64,000 bases of DNA from Metaphire vulgaris. Lineage: Eukaryota; Annelida; Clitellata; Crassiclitellata; Megascolecidae. Every line of letters starts with the position of its first letter. Positions within the stretch are counted from its first letter, which is position 1. The DNA is taken from positions 5,655,451 to 5,719,450 of the forward strand of contig CM030866.1 in NCBI GenBank assembly GCA_018105865.1, read 5' to 3'. Below, piece by piece: positions 47,901 through 59,374 of this stretch. The notes beneath the pieces were generated by a model, which was given only the letters and a program-made list of their open reading frames with translations, was not told where the DNA came from and did not search any database. Position numbers and translations under genes: made by a program.

Positions 47901-48555
47901 GTTTGCGAGCTCAAGGTGTTGTTGACAAGTATGCTATAACTTCTTCGTCATATTTTAACATATCGCTTCAGAGGTTTTTTTCTGCACACGTTTCTACAAG
48001 AATTGTTTGTTTACCTGTATGCAGTGTTGTGTTGTTTTGTACGCTTGTTTGTTAGCAGTTGGGGTAGATTTTAACACGATGTTCTTATTTAAGTTCTTGT
48101 TTTGGAAATCACCGGGCAAATGTAGCACGTTTATTTAATATTGTTAATTAGATCTGTGAGATGGATGTTTTTGCTGGATTGCTTTGAGAAAAATCAAACT
48201 ATCTCATTGGTTTTATTGATTTTGTAGTATGTTTGTCCCTGAAAATACTCAGTAATGCCAATAAAGCATTTTCTTTATATGGAGTGTCTTGTTTGAAGAT
48301 GCACGTTGAAGTCATATATTTTGTTTTGCGGCATACAGCAATAAAAGCAATGCAGAAGAAAGAAAACTTGGTGCTTAGGGCTTTGTGCATTGTTAAAGGA
48401 AACTAAGCGTAGAGCTTGGATTGGCTGCAAAGGCAGTTTGAGAGCTAGTTGTTGAATAATTTTTTATACATTCCGTAGTATGTGCAAAAATGGTTCTTCC
48501 TGTGAGTATGTTGTCACAACCATGGGTTATTCCCATTGAAAACCATCTTCCTTAA

Positions 48556-48627
48556 CCCCTTAATCGTGTACTTAACTGTAACTCAATGTAAAATGGACGG
48601 ATATGTCCGGGATCCCCAGTTAAGGGG
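48556..48627. mobile_element. piggyBac-like MITE, TTAA target
   Basis: 72 bp CCCCTTAA...TTAAGGGG between TTAA (48552-48555) and TTAA (48628-48631). The TTAA duplication with CCC/GGG ends is the piggyBac hallmark. A relative without clean ends is near 53330-53410 (GGACGGATATAACCGGGATCCC). Confidence 0.65.
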
Positions 48628-48977
48628 TTAAACACGCACTTCACCTATGGCTTGTCGTTTCATTGCTTCTGTGTTTTTTGAGTTTTGATTTAATTTTGAA
48701 GTTTACCTTAGTCAAGTGAAATGAGTGACAGTTGCTTTCTTGTTGTTGTCATCTGCACGGGAGTGAATTTATGATTTGGTGCTAAATACTGACTGCTGGA
48801 AAGGTCAAACGTCATGCACGTGACAGGGAGAGAGACCTTAGTTAGTCAGTATTGAACTTGTTATTGATGCTACAGTTATCAGTTATGTCCACTGCTTGCT
48901 TTTTTTACATTTTCATCTTCTTTTATTGTTGTCTTATGTGTATAATTATGTGTTAAGTTAACGCCTTAGAGAATATG

Positions 48978-48983
48978 AATAAA
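48978..48983 (+). terminator. Candidate poly(A) signal for the brat-like gene
   Basis: AATAAA in GAATATGAATAAACAACG, followed about 20 bases on by TGTTGTCTTGT, a GT-rich downstream element. An upstream alternative is at 48260. Confidence 0.45.
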
Positions 48984-48990
48984 CAACGCT

Positions 48991-50034
48991 GTTGTCTTGT
49001 ACTGCTAATGCTTAAGAATATTTTTTAAAACGATCAGCATAATTGTGCATGAAATTAGTAGTTTCAAACTTTTCTAATAGTTAAAATCTGTTATCTTGTG
49101 TGGAGTTTCTGATTTGCTTAAGGTACTGATGGCAAAAAACCACAAATTTGTGGATTTACATTTTCTGTCAAGATTTACTAATCGATTTGTATCTAAAATG
49201 TCTGACATTGTCGCCGACTTTTGTGCATCTAAAATGTGTTCCTGCACGTTGTCGTTTCACGCCTCCTCACAAAAATTTTGTTGTGAGGATCCATAAGGCA
49301 ATCACACAGTAATTAGTAAATTCTTTACCAAAAACATCAATACCCGTTGATATATATTGAGATTTGCATATCCTAAATCATTAATGGTTATTCAGATATT
49401 CAAAAACAAAAAATTATAAATGTTTTTTTCAAATCTCTAGGATGCTTCGGGTCAATTTTGAATCAGAGATTTTCTTTAGACGTTGCAAGATAAAGAAGTC
49501 GATGTATTTTGCGATTTGTGTGTTCTGCCGCCGCTGTCGCTTTTTGTGACCCTGTGCTACGTTAGATGTGTCGCTTACTTATATTGTAGCTGATGTTGAG
49601 ACATGATCATCGTGCTTCATTCATGTTCTGTGGTTACTATTTAGCCTTGGAGGATATCAGTGTAATCGTGATGCGCGTCGTAATTATGCAAGCAACCAAA
49701 TGCGCATTTCGTACTTTTTCTACTCCACGGGTTCGTGCTTTTCGTTCGTGTTGATCATTTCTCTGTCTCCGCAATTGATTATTATTGTTGACGATCTTCT
49801 GCGTGTTTTATTTACAACGAGATTGTTGACGACTGCTGTACCAATTACTTAACGCACATCTTTGCTTGTTCACGAATGGTCAGGGTATGGAAACATCTGT
49901 ATATCAAAATAAGATTTGAAATAGTGAAGATGATATTAAATTGCAGAACTGTTGAGAAAAGAATCAGGTCAGTTTCTGGATAGCTGGTGTGTTTGGATAA
50001 CCAAGATACAACTAAAGGGTCTGAGATGATGAAT
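48991..50034. other. No gene; AT-rich
   Basis: Nothing supported. A 66-codon frame at 49096 lacks splice context and recognisable motifs. Confidence 0.4.
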
Positions 50035-50223
50035 CAGTGTTTTATCCAGGCTCCAGGCATTTTGGGGGGGATTGAGGCTTTTGGGGGGGGAAGTGACTTG
50101 GTTGGAGGGGAAAAGAAACAGTTCAATGCAAAATTTGTGTAAGTGCTGGGATTTTGGGGGGGAATTTTGAGGTTTTAGGGGAGAAATTTCCCCTCCTAAC
50201 AGGCCTGCCTGTATAAAACACTG
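50035..50223. mobile_element. hAT-like MITE, CAGTGTTTTAT(A/C)CAG family, copy 2
   Basis: 189 bp, CAGTGTTTTATCCAGGCTCC to CCTGCCTGTATAAAACACTG. Runs of 7-8 G inside. The flanking duplication is not recognisable. Confidence 0.75.
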
Positions 50224-50303
50224 CTGTATTAATCTTGATGATGAGCACGATGTAAATCAAAAAGTTTGGTTCGCAGATACAGTGTATTTTGCAGTGCTGT
50301 ATA

Positions 50304-50489
50304 CAGTGGATCCCACTTAATTGCATACCGCTTAATTGCATAACCCGCATAATCACATAACAACATAAAAACTCGAATCAGTGTTTTGTGCGTACAAATA
50401 ATTATCAGACATCCCGGCTATTTGCATAGCCCAGTTAATCACATAAGCAAGGCTTGCACGGCACCTATGCAATTAAGCGGGTTTCACTG
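50304..50489 (-). mobile_element. CAGTGAAACC/GGATCCACTG MITE, copy 5 (inverted)
   Basis: 186 bp between TA dinucleotides, CAGTGGATCCCACTTAATTG to AATTAAGCGGGTTTCACTG, the only copy in reverse orientation. Confidence 0.9.
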
Positions 50490-51038
50490 TATTACGAGCA
50501 CTGTGCTTATTGGACTGGTCCATCTGGTAGTGGATGTGTTGTACGGTCTGGAGACAGTTGGATTGTTTTCACAGTAGTATTAGCTGTTATTGTTTGATAT
50601 GTCGTTTATGCTTGTATTCCTATTTTGTGATAGTTTGATAAAGAGAACTCATTTTTGTCACATGCTTTGTTCGTTTGCTTTTATAAAACAAAAGGTTTCC
50701 TGTCATGTCTAGTAGAGTGAAGAAGACACTTTGACATTCTATATCAAGATTGTTTCAATTAATATTCAGTGGCTTAGTGTGCTTGCTGTGCTGTAAGCAT
50801 GGGACAATGGAGACAGCACTAAGAGACCTAGTTTTCGTGACTCGACCCACATTTGGTGTAGTTTGAACTTTGAACCCACTATTTTCTGAGAATTGCTTCC
50901 ACTGAAATGGGTCAGTTCAGCCTCAGTCCTGGCCTTGATCACTCATGTTCCTTCCGTTATTCCTTGGAATGTTCTTCTGTGTTCGCTTTTGCCAGTTCAA
51001 AATGGGGCGTACCGAGGGTATGGCAGATGCCCTGGGCG

Positions 51039-51189
51039 CAGTGTTTATTCTAGCCACCTTGACATTGGGGGGAGTTTGAAATATTTGGGGGACAAGATTT
51101 GTCCCTCCACGCTTTTTTTTTGGGGGTGGGGAATTTAAAACTTTGGGGAATTCCACCCCCACCCCCAAACAGGCCTACAATAAACACTG
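51039..51189. mobile_element. hAT-like MITE, CAGTGTTTATTCTAG family, short copy
   Basis: 151 bp, CAGTGTTTATTCTAGCCACC to GGCCTACAATAAACACTG. Flanks CCTGGGCG and CCTGTGCA (6 of 8). Shares GACCTTGACATTGGGGG-type interior with the longer copy at 6311. Confidence 0.85.
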
Positions 51190-52225
51190 CCTGTGCACCG
51201 CTTGAATGGGACACCAAAAAACCCGATATCGCTTTACTTTGCATAGAAAGAGAAGAAACTGAGAAAACTGACTTTGAGCGTTTATCAGACCAGTTCACTT
51301 AAAAGTAAAAGCAAGAAAAGTGCATCTGCAGTTTTAATCTTGTGTCAGTAAAATGTCGTGGCTTGTTAATCAAATATTTGTTAACCTGCCAATTTAATTT
51401 TCTGACCAACCCCCCCTTACGTGGGCGCCAAATATTCTCGGTACGAACCTGATTTACCGGACACGTTCGCCTTTTTCACGATTTTTCTGTTTTGTTATCG
51501 CCGAATATCGTACAATTATATATCGTTGGTAGCGCGTTGAGATAATTGTTGCGTCGTTCTATTATGATTTTTTAAAACATTAGACTTAAGTTTATTTATG
51601 TTGTGTGTTTAAGTAACCTGAACTGGAATTAATTTGAGTACTAGTATCGGACGTCGTGTGTCGTGATCCTGAACTGTTATACTTTAGATATATCATCGAG
51701 GTTTTCATGCGCGTGTTAATATAAGTGTTATTTAGAGGATTTGTGTATGATTAGCAATAATTTCAGTTTTTTGTTAGCTTCCGTTAATTCCATAGACATG
51801 CAGCTGCTGCTTTGTGTAACAATATCTGGCGTGAACCACTAATGTATATCGGAGGAGGCTGTGTATCGAGATTAATGAATCATCGTAGGTCTGTTAACAG
51901 TCGCCAGTGGCTATTGGTCAGTATATGTGGCCAGACCTCCGATATTGTGTTGTGGTTCAGGCCTGATGATGTTATAAAAAGCAATGTTGCTGTCATGTCG
52001 TCCTCTAGCCGTTTCCAGTTGTTATTTATAAAAAAAATTAATTGATTGCTGTTATTGCTTGATTTGTGATTGGTGACTGATTGCTCTGGGGGAAGAAAAA
52101 AGCAAAAAGCAGTGGTCTCCTACGTCACGTGATATTCATTTGGGAGTTTTTTGGGCTGATAGTGTATTTGAAGACTCGGTCTCTATAACGATTACTAGGT
52201 ATGACTGTAGGAAATATCTAGGCTG
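51190..52225. other. No gene; AT-rich
   Basis: No exon or paired transposon ends recognised. Confidence 0.4.
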
Positions 52226-52352
52226 GCATTGGCGTAAACATGGATGAAGTGGGGGCCCAGCCACTATACCTTCTTCTTTCCCTATGGTAGCGTCTCAAAA
52301 AGTGGGGGGAGGATTCGAGCCTAGTGGCCTAATACAAGTTTACGCCTACTGG
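52226..52352. mobile_element. GGCGTAAAC/GTTTACGCC short inverted element
   Basis: CATTGGCGTAAACATGG to CAAGTTTACGCCTACTG with a GTGGGGGCCCAGCC...CCTATGGTAGCGTCTCAAAAAGTGGGG interior. Worn relatives at about 14900-15010 and 56010-56130. No clean duplication. Confidence 0.55.
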
Positions 52353-52438
52353 AACTTTAATGTAGACATTTTTGCTGTGGGAGTGTGCAGGAAAATATTT
52401 GTTATGCGGTAACGGAAGAACGCGGATTACACAAAGGC

Positions 52439-52632
52439 CAGTGTTTAATCTAGGCCGTTTCCGAGGGGGAATTGGGAAATTGCCCTTTCCCCCCGGATAT
52501 TTCAAATTCCCCCCGGAAATTTTGGAATACTACATGGACTAACAGCGGCCCCTAGCAGAATTCCTTCCGGCTTTGTCAGTTTCCTCCCGCTTTTCAGTCC
52601 CCCCGGAGTCCAGGAGTCAAGATTAAACACTG
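52439..52632. mobile_element. hAT-like MITE, CAGTGTTTAATCTAG family (inverted copy)
   Basis: 194 bp, CAGTGTTTAATCTAGGCCG to GTCAAGATTAAACACTG. Flanks ACAAAGGC and ACCAAGGC, one mismatch. Orientation opposite to 54796 and 62385. Confidence 0.9.
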
Positions 52633-52844
52633 ACCAAGGCATTTTAGTTCATAGGAATGCGTTTGACTGTCAGATCCTGCTGTTGTCTGCCCATAAAATA
52701 ACGAGAGTTTGTCTGTTGGAAGTATCATTGCCGAACCGATCAATGCGATGGCGGTATGCAAATACGTGTATTGTACAGTACTACTGTGCTCGCACATACC
52801 CTCACGGAATTTATGCGTTAGATAAATTCGAAGGGGTACATTCG

Positions 52845-53025
52845 AGGATTATCAATTGGGGGGGGGTGGTGTCGGTAAATTCTAGGGGTCCCTGTCAAAA
52901 AAAGTCTCGACAAGCAAAAAGTCATGCCATAGCTGAAATGGGTGTGTGCGTGTGTGTTGAGGAAATTGGGCGGGGTGCCGGTCTCAAATTGGGGGAGGGG
53001 GTAAAAATATGCCTGGGGTAAATAA
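52845..53025. repeat. Interspersed repeat with GTCTCGACAAGCAAAAAGTCAT
   Basis: Colinear with 23277-23455 and inverted at 21100-21235. Termini unclear, so class unknown; carries the shared motif at about 52908. Confidence 0.6.
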
Positions 53026-53906
53026 AAGTAACGATGAATTGTGACGCTGACAGCTAGATATAGACACATTCTGGGCAGGTGGGTAAAGGTGTTTGTGGGC
53101 GACTGTATTTTCCGTGGAACTCTGTTGGTCTTCATAATAGTTACTAACTGTTTTGTCTTGTCACTGCTGATTTTCATGATGTATTTTTTGCATTGAAATA
53201 AACTTGTTTTTGCGTGATTTCGTTTTTAGTCGCGCGAGGATATCACTAAAATAGGCAAAGATAGGTCCCGTACTCGAGTCCGAGCGTTGGGTTCCGGCGC
53301 TTGTCTCCGGTCTGGGCGTTGTACGGACATTTTTCTTTAAGTTATCTGCCCGTGTATTTAACTGGTTCCCAACTCGGTGTAAAAGCAGGACGGATATAAC
53401 CGGGATCCCTTTTGTTCATCCAGTGCAAATGTCATTTAATCACATGGATATTTAATCACGCGACAGTTATTCACCTTGATTTGCAGGTCCGACTCTTTAA
53501 TCTTCTAAAATTTCTGTTTTATTCAAAAAATAATGAAAAACATGACAGCCACTGTGTGATTGACAGCCACTGTGGGATTGGCAGCCACTGTACGATTGAC
53601 AGCCAATGTCTGGCTAACAGCTACTGTCTGATTATTGACAGCTAGTGATCGAATAAGTTTGAGCTGTTGACAGGGGGGTCTTGGGATGTAGACGTCAAAG
53701 ATTTTATTTTTTTTTACAAATACCCAAAAATAGGACATTTGATGGAATACTATTTATTACAACGGAAAGAGGCCCGACAAACAAAAAGGTCTTCGCCACC
53801 AAATTTTGACATTTGATGAGCAAAAAAAGGGGAAAATAAAAATAGCCTTCTAAACTCTTTAGGGGGCCCGTGACTGATCTTACGGCGGTCAAAAGTTTTT
53901 GACATA
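53026..53906. other. No gene
   Basis: AT-rich sequence with a worn ACGGATATAACCGGGATCCC segment (53390), the tandem repeat at 53540-53650 and two copies of the GACRAACAAAAAGG-type motif (53776, 53816). Confidence 0.4.
53540..53650. repeat. ATTGACAGCCACTGTG tandem repeat
   Basis: Six imperfect units of about 18 bp. Confidence 0.85.
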
Positions 53907-54316
53907 GGGGCTGTCCATTAATTATGTCAAAATTTTTTGGGCAATTTTTGACCCCCTCCCCCTTGTCAACAACTGTCAACTTTCACTTAACCCCCACATA
54001 ATTACGTCAAAAACTGTTGACCCCCCAAGATCAATGACAGGTCCCAATAACAAGGTTATTATTTTTGTGGTGATGACCATTTTTTCTCTTTTTTTGCTCA
54101 TCGAGCGTCAAAATGTGGAGTTAAGTATTAGGCCTATGCTGAGAAGAAAAGGGTTGCCCAAAGGGAAGTCATGTTCTGCCAGGGAAGCAGCCTGATTCAT
54201 TGAATTTTTAAATGTAGCAGCAGACAGTGCATTATGCATCAAGTAATATTCTTAACTAAACTAACAACATAAAAGTACTGTAGTAAAATATTCATAATAA
54301 GTCCATAATTAATATA

Positions 54317-54412
54317 GGGGAGAGTTGCCATAATTGGAACACTTTTCCGCATAAAACAAGCGTTCCAATTAAGGAAACGTTCCATTTATGGCAAATCTCC
54401 CCTACTCTAGGC
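54317..54412. mobile_element. 96-bp TA-flanked foldback MITE
   Basis: GGGGAGAGTTGCCATAATTGG pairs with ATTTATGGCAAATCTCCCC, between TA (54315) and TA (54413). Mariner-like target. Confidence 0.75.
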
Positions 54413-54795
54413 AACTGGTTAGTTGTTAAATCATTCTTTGTTTAGGATATACATTGCATTAGGGCTTACATTAGCAGTCACTTAAAAATATCGTTATTAA
54501 CCCTTGAAAGTCGATACCAATCCGAATAGTAATAGCTAGTTATGTTCCTTCGCTCCAGAGTATTCAGACTCTCATGCGTAAGTTTTCCATGTCTGCATGT
54601 TTTGCGCTGTCATGCTTTCGAGTCCGCCGGTCCACGGTTAGTTCCAACCACTGAAAAGACAAGTCTTTCGCATACAGGCCCGCAGAATACTCCAGACATT
54701 TAAGTGATTCAACGACAATAATATCAATTTTAAAAGATGTCTTTTAGTGTACGATGAACTGAACATCGCTTCGAAAAGTAATATTAATTTCAGCC

Positions 54796-54996
54796 CAGTG
54801 TTTAATCTAGACTCCTGGACTCCGGGGGGGGGGCTGAGAAAGCCGGAGGGGGAGAATTGACAAAGTCGGCGGGGAATTCTGCTAGGGAGCTGCTGTTAGT
54901 CCATGTAGTATGCCAAAATTTCCGGGGGGAATTTGAAATTTTCGGGGGGGGGGGGAAGACAGTTTTCCCCCCGGAAACGGCCTAGATTAAACACTG
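54796..54996. mobile_element. hAT-like MITE, CAGTGTTTAATCTAG family, best-preserved copy
   Basis: 201 bp, CAGTGTTTAATCTAGACTCC to ACGGCCTAGATTAAACACTG with a perfect 8-bp target duplication TTTCAGCC. Has G runs of 9 to 12. Confidence 0.95.
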
Positions 54997-55278
54997 TTTC
55001 AGCCCAACGTTACTTATTTTCTTTCAGTTGTCCGACTGGTTCTTAGCCTATGCGGCAACATTTCCTTAGAACGTTATTCCTTCTCGCATGAAATAACACA
55101 GAATAGACATACACCCCCTGTACTGTAGGCCTATCATTAAGACTCGTCGTTCCGCTTATAAAACCGCTATAACAAACATTTCAAATGGTACGATTAATTA
55201 ATTATTGAATCTTATATACATTAAGTTTAATGTCCTTTAATTATATCAACAATTTTTGGACAGTTTTTGATCCCCTCC

Positions 55279-55556
55279 CAGTGGCGGTTCCAGGAATTCT
55301 TGGTGGGGGAGGATGAAAAATTTTATATGAAGTTGGTGGGGAGGCAAAGTTAAAAAAAGAAATGAGAGAAAAAAGTAATTCATCTTAATGTAATTCGTAA
55401 TTCATCCAATACATGTTAATAGACCTTGCCGGAAAAGGCTGACAAGCAAAAAAAGAGTAAAAACGTCATCCGCATTTCCCCCAGAAATATGTTAACAAGC
55501 AAAAAAACTCCGGTGGGGGATGCATCCTCAGTCATCAACATGGTGGAACCGCCACT
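55279..55556. mobile_element. hAT-like MITE, CAGTGNCGGTTCC family, copy 4 (inverted)
   Basis: 278 bp, CAGTGGCGGTTCCAGGAATT to ATGGTGGAACCGCCACTG, opposite orientation to the other three. Carries GACAAGCAAAAAAAGAGT and ACAAGCAAAAAAACTCC. Confidence 0.85.
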
Positions 55557-55913
55557 GTCCCTCCTCTTGTCAACAACTCTCAACTTTCAGTGACCCCTAT
55601 AATTATGTCAACAACTTTTTACCCACTCAGACCAGTGACGGGTCCCCCCTAAAAAGTTTAGAAGGTTATTATTTTTGTGCGGTGATGACCTTTCCCCCTT
55701 TTTTGCTCATCAAGTGTCAGAATGATTACTTTTTTGCTTGTCAGACTTTCCTTCATTGTAATAAATAGTATTGCATGAAATTACCTATTTGTTTGATTAT
55801 TTGTAAAAAGTGAAATTGTTGACGTCAACTTCTCTTGACCCATCCCCTGCCAACAACTGTCAAGCCTTCAATCCCCCGCCTCTAATTTGTTGACGTAATT
55901 AATGGACAGCCCC

Positions 55914-56403
55914 TTATAAGCTCAATTATTTTCATCAAAGCACGCTATTGCATTTATGTCGGAAATAATTGCAGCTATTGAAAGATCCATTGAATGCACA
56001 GAACCTATCATAGACGTAAACTTGGAGAAAACAGTGGTGGCCCAGTCTCTATACCTTTCTTTACTCTAGCTTAGCCTCTCAAAAGTGGGAGGAAGGGGTT
56101 TGAGACTTGTGACCTACTTCAATAAAGTCTACTATTCTGCGAATCATTTCCAAATTCTTAGAAAATATTTCTAGGGCCGGAAGTAAGTGAACACACCTTC
56201 GAAATGATAATTAGACCCGAAATAGGCAGGATTCAGCTTCGCCGATGATTGTTGAGGAACTTTATTTTCGTTTCTACGCAATTGATCAGAAAATATTGCA
56301 TTTATAACAAGGCAATGTTAACTTGACTTTTATCATATCTTCTTTTAAAGCATACAACAAAAGTACTAGCTTTCAACAAATTTGTCAATCAGTCAATCAA
56401 TCT
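55914..56403. other. No gene
   Basis: Worn GACGTAAACTTGG...GTGGTGGCCCAGTC...CTCTCAAAAGTGGGAGG (56015-56110) relates to the element at 52226. AT-rich elsewhere. Confidence 0.4.
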
Positions 56404-56643
56404 TCTTTGGCGTAGCCAGGAGAGGGGGCACGTCGGCCGGACCCCTATTCTGGCTGGAATTAGTCGCGGCATTTCTGCAAAACCGTTTAGAAAATTTTCG
56501 AGGGGGAAGTAGGTAGGATGATTGGAAAAGAATCGATGGAAGGCGTGAATGTGTTAAGAACTTACGACGTTTTTCTTGTCTGTATTTTTTCACTCGAAAA
56601 TGTCCCGACGTGCCCTCCCCCAAATTCCAGAACCCTGGCTACA
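56404..56643. mobile_element. MITE, (T/C)TTGGCGTAGCCAGG ends
   Basis: TTTGGCGTAGCCAGGAGAGG to CCAGAACCCTGGCTACACCAA. Interior GCGTGAATGTGTTAAGAACTT and GAAAATGTCCCGACG match the intronic element at 59232-59374. No clear duplication. Confidence 0.65.
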
Positions 56644-56804
56644 CCAATTTAAATCGTCCAATGTCGCAAACAGGACCACGAGTGCGGCTCGTGGAACAAC
56701 AGGATAAGAGTTTGACCAAGATCGAAAACATCTTCACCTCCTGGGTTCATTAGCAATCAATTACGAGCCATATTGCCAATCGACTTTGCTTTAATACAAT
56801 TATT

Positions 56805-57801
<997 letters not shown>

Positions 57802-57995
57802 CGGTGCCAGGTCTTTTAATCCCCAGTCAATTAATCCTCGTCACTTAATCCCCGGCATTTAATCCCCATATCATTGAGTGTCTGGGGATTATGTGCACAG
57901 GGATTAAAAGACTTGGGATTAAAAGACTTTTCGGATTAAGTGCCGGGGATTAAGTGACGAGGATTAAGTGACTGGGGATTAAATGACATGGAATC
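57802..57995. mobile_element. Foldback element made of TAATCC/GGATTA words
   Basis: 194 bp. Arms of about 50 bp (AATCCCCAGTCA.TTAATCCTCG and its inverse) carry 11 TAATCC/GGATTA words at roughly 13-bp spacing. Flanking GCGAAAAG at 57794-57801 and 57996-58003 is a perfect 8-bp duplication. GGATTA is the core bound by Otx/Bicoid-type homeodomains; any binding is conjecture. Confidence 0.75.
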
Positions 57996-58134
57996 GCGAA
58001 AAGTCCAGTCGTTTTGTTACCGAGATGCAAACTGTTGAAAACCTCGCGCGTGACTTTCGTTATTTTCATGAATTTTGAATTTTAAATATGAAAAGAAGAG
58101 GAACAAATGTCGAGCTCGTAAATTACAGACAAAC

Positions 58135-58347
58135 CTTTCGACATGCGGTTTCCGAGTAGTCGGAGGCGGAGGAATACGCGAAGGAGTAGGAGAAGGAGCA
58201 GGCGAAGGAGCAGGCGAAGAAGTAGGTGAAGGAGCAGGCGAAGACGTAGGTGAAGGAGCAGGCGAAGAAGTAGGTGATGGAGCAGGCGAAGAAGTAGGTG
58301 AAAGAGAAGGAGTAGGCGAAGCACGCCTTTTCTTTCTCTTTCCGGAT
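58135..58347 (-). CDS. Exon of the TSP1 membrane protein gene: Pro/Ser/Thr-rich tail
   Basis: Minus strand: acceptor TTACTTAAG|ATCC and donor GTCGAAAG|GTTTGT bound 213 nt, phase 2 in and 2 out. It reads SGKRKKRRASPTPSLSP, then a 24-bp DNA repeat giving SPTSSPAP units, then PPPPTTRKPHVE. The plus-strand reading (GEGAGEEV repeats) lacks splice support. Basic residues followed by a Ser/Thr/Pro repeat fit a cytoplasmic tail with phosphorylation and SH3-binding potential. It joins in phase to the exon at 58568. The repeat may vary in length between individuals. Confidence 0.55.
58187..58320. repeat. 24-bp minisatellite within the tail exon
   Basis: GAAGTAGGTGAAGGAGCAGGC units, five to six copies, in frame with the minus-strand exon. 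Confidence 0.85.
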
Positions 58348-58567
58348 CTTAAGTAAGAAAACGCATGCAGTTCATTTTCTCGCTTTGTAACAGTATGTGA
58401 ATAGGGCCTATCCCATAACCGACAGTTACCAGCTAAGGGCAGTAAATTATTCTCTATAACGGGGTGGTGGCTGCTAAGAACATATTGATTTCACGCCCTA
58501 TTCGAAGTTTGGGTTTTAAAATATGAACAGTGGATGAAATGACGAGGACTCACATGAAAAGGCTTAC

Positions 58568-58639
58568 TTATTAGTATGCTTATTATTCGAATCTTTCCTA
58601 TCAGGAGTAAGCGATGACGACTCTGGATCGCTTCTTTTT
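58568..58639 (-). CDS. Exon of the TSP1 membrane protein gene: hydrophilic cytoplasmic segment
   Basis: Minus strand: TTTGATTAG acceptor and AATAA|GTAAGC donor enclose 72 nt, phase 2 in and out. Reads KRSDPESSSLTPDRKDSNN, charged and Ser-rich. The split Lys codon continues into the exon at 58347. The preceding transmembrane exon ends in phase 1, so one small exon between them is unaccounted for. Confidence 0.45.
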
Positions 58640-58674
58640 CTAATCAAAGAATAAAGCAACCATTTGAATTCACA

Positions 58675-58790
58675 TCATCATCATCATCATCATCATCATC
58701 ATAATCGTCATCATCACCATCATCACCACCACCACTATCATCATCATCATCATCATCTTCATCATCGTCGTCGTCGGCGTCGTTGTCACC

Positions 58791-58856
<66 letters not shown>

Positions 58857-58858
58857 GT
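58675..58858. repeat. (ATC)n with ACC and GTC variants
   Basis: Long trinucleotide array, just outside the acceptor of the exon at 58568-58639. The poly-His, poly-Asp and poly-Met frames are shadows. Confidence 0.95.
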
Positions 58859-59231
58859 TATCATCAGACTGCAGAGCCACGCTGGGAAATTCTTTATAAC
58901 TATTCAGAAGAATAAGGAAGGCAGAATTGTTTTAGTCTTGGTTTTAGGATCATAAATAGGATACTTTATTTGTCCATTAGTTAAGTTGGTCCTGGTGTGT
59001 TCATGTTAGCTGTGATTCAGAATGTCACTGACTATGGGTTAATAATTATAATAAACTTGAAGTTGAACATAGTTTAAGTGGATTCTAGTCCTAAGGCTCA
59101 CGACTAGTAATTTCCAATTTGCTTGCCAGTAAATTGTTTTTAGTATCTAGTTCGCCCAACAATCATGCCCAGTTATCCATTAGATTAATGGTAACTGATA
59201 GTGATTGAGTCTTTAAAGAGGTTAATAATAC

Positions 59232-59374
59232 CTGAGAAGAATAAGGGGTGGGCTCATAGTAGCATGACTCAAGAGAATACGTGAATGTGGGAAGAACTTT
59301 TTTTGCTCGTCGGAGAATTTTTACCAGAAAATGTCGATGCCCCCCCATTCCAGAACTCTGGCTACGCCACTCAC
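59232..59374 (-). mobile_element. MITE-derived intron start of the TSP1 membrane protein gene
   Basis: On the minus strand the donor G|GTGAGTGGCGTAGCCAGAG runs directly into a CAGTGGCGTAGCC-type MITE end, with the first C changed to G. The interior matches 56404-56643. The far end is CCCCTTATTCTTCTCAG|GTATT, an acceptor-like site where AGGT reappears. The second terminus is not recognisable. Confidence 0.55.

Larger units (their letters stand above)
44916..48990 (+). other. Probable long 3' untranslated region of the brat-like gene
   Basis: About 4 kb of T-rich DNA with almost no transposons, unlike flanking DNA. AATAAA occurs at 48260-48265 and 48978-48983. A Pumilio-type site TGTATATA lies at 47168-47175, and TGTTGTTGTTG, resembling the Brat NHL target UGUUG, at 46550-46560. 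Where the transcript ends is not decidable here. Confidence 0.5.
53907..55913. mobile_element. Paired GGGGCTGTCCATTAATTA ends around nested MITEs
   Basis: GGGGCTGTCCATTAATTATG at 53907 is matched by GTAATTAATGGACAGCCCC ending at 55913, with GTCAACAACTGTCAACTTTCA next to both. The pair may be one 2-kb element invaded by the MITEs at 54317, 54796 and 55279, or two partial copies. No transposase. Confidence 0.65.

Noticed and set aside
58075..58356. Plus-strand Gly/Glu/Ala/Val repeat protein
   Set aside because: The minus reading has acceptor and donor sites in phase with the neighbouring exon; the plus reading has none.
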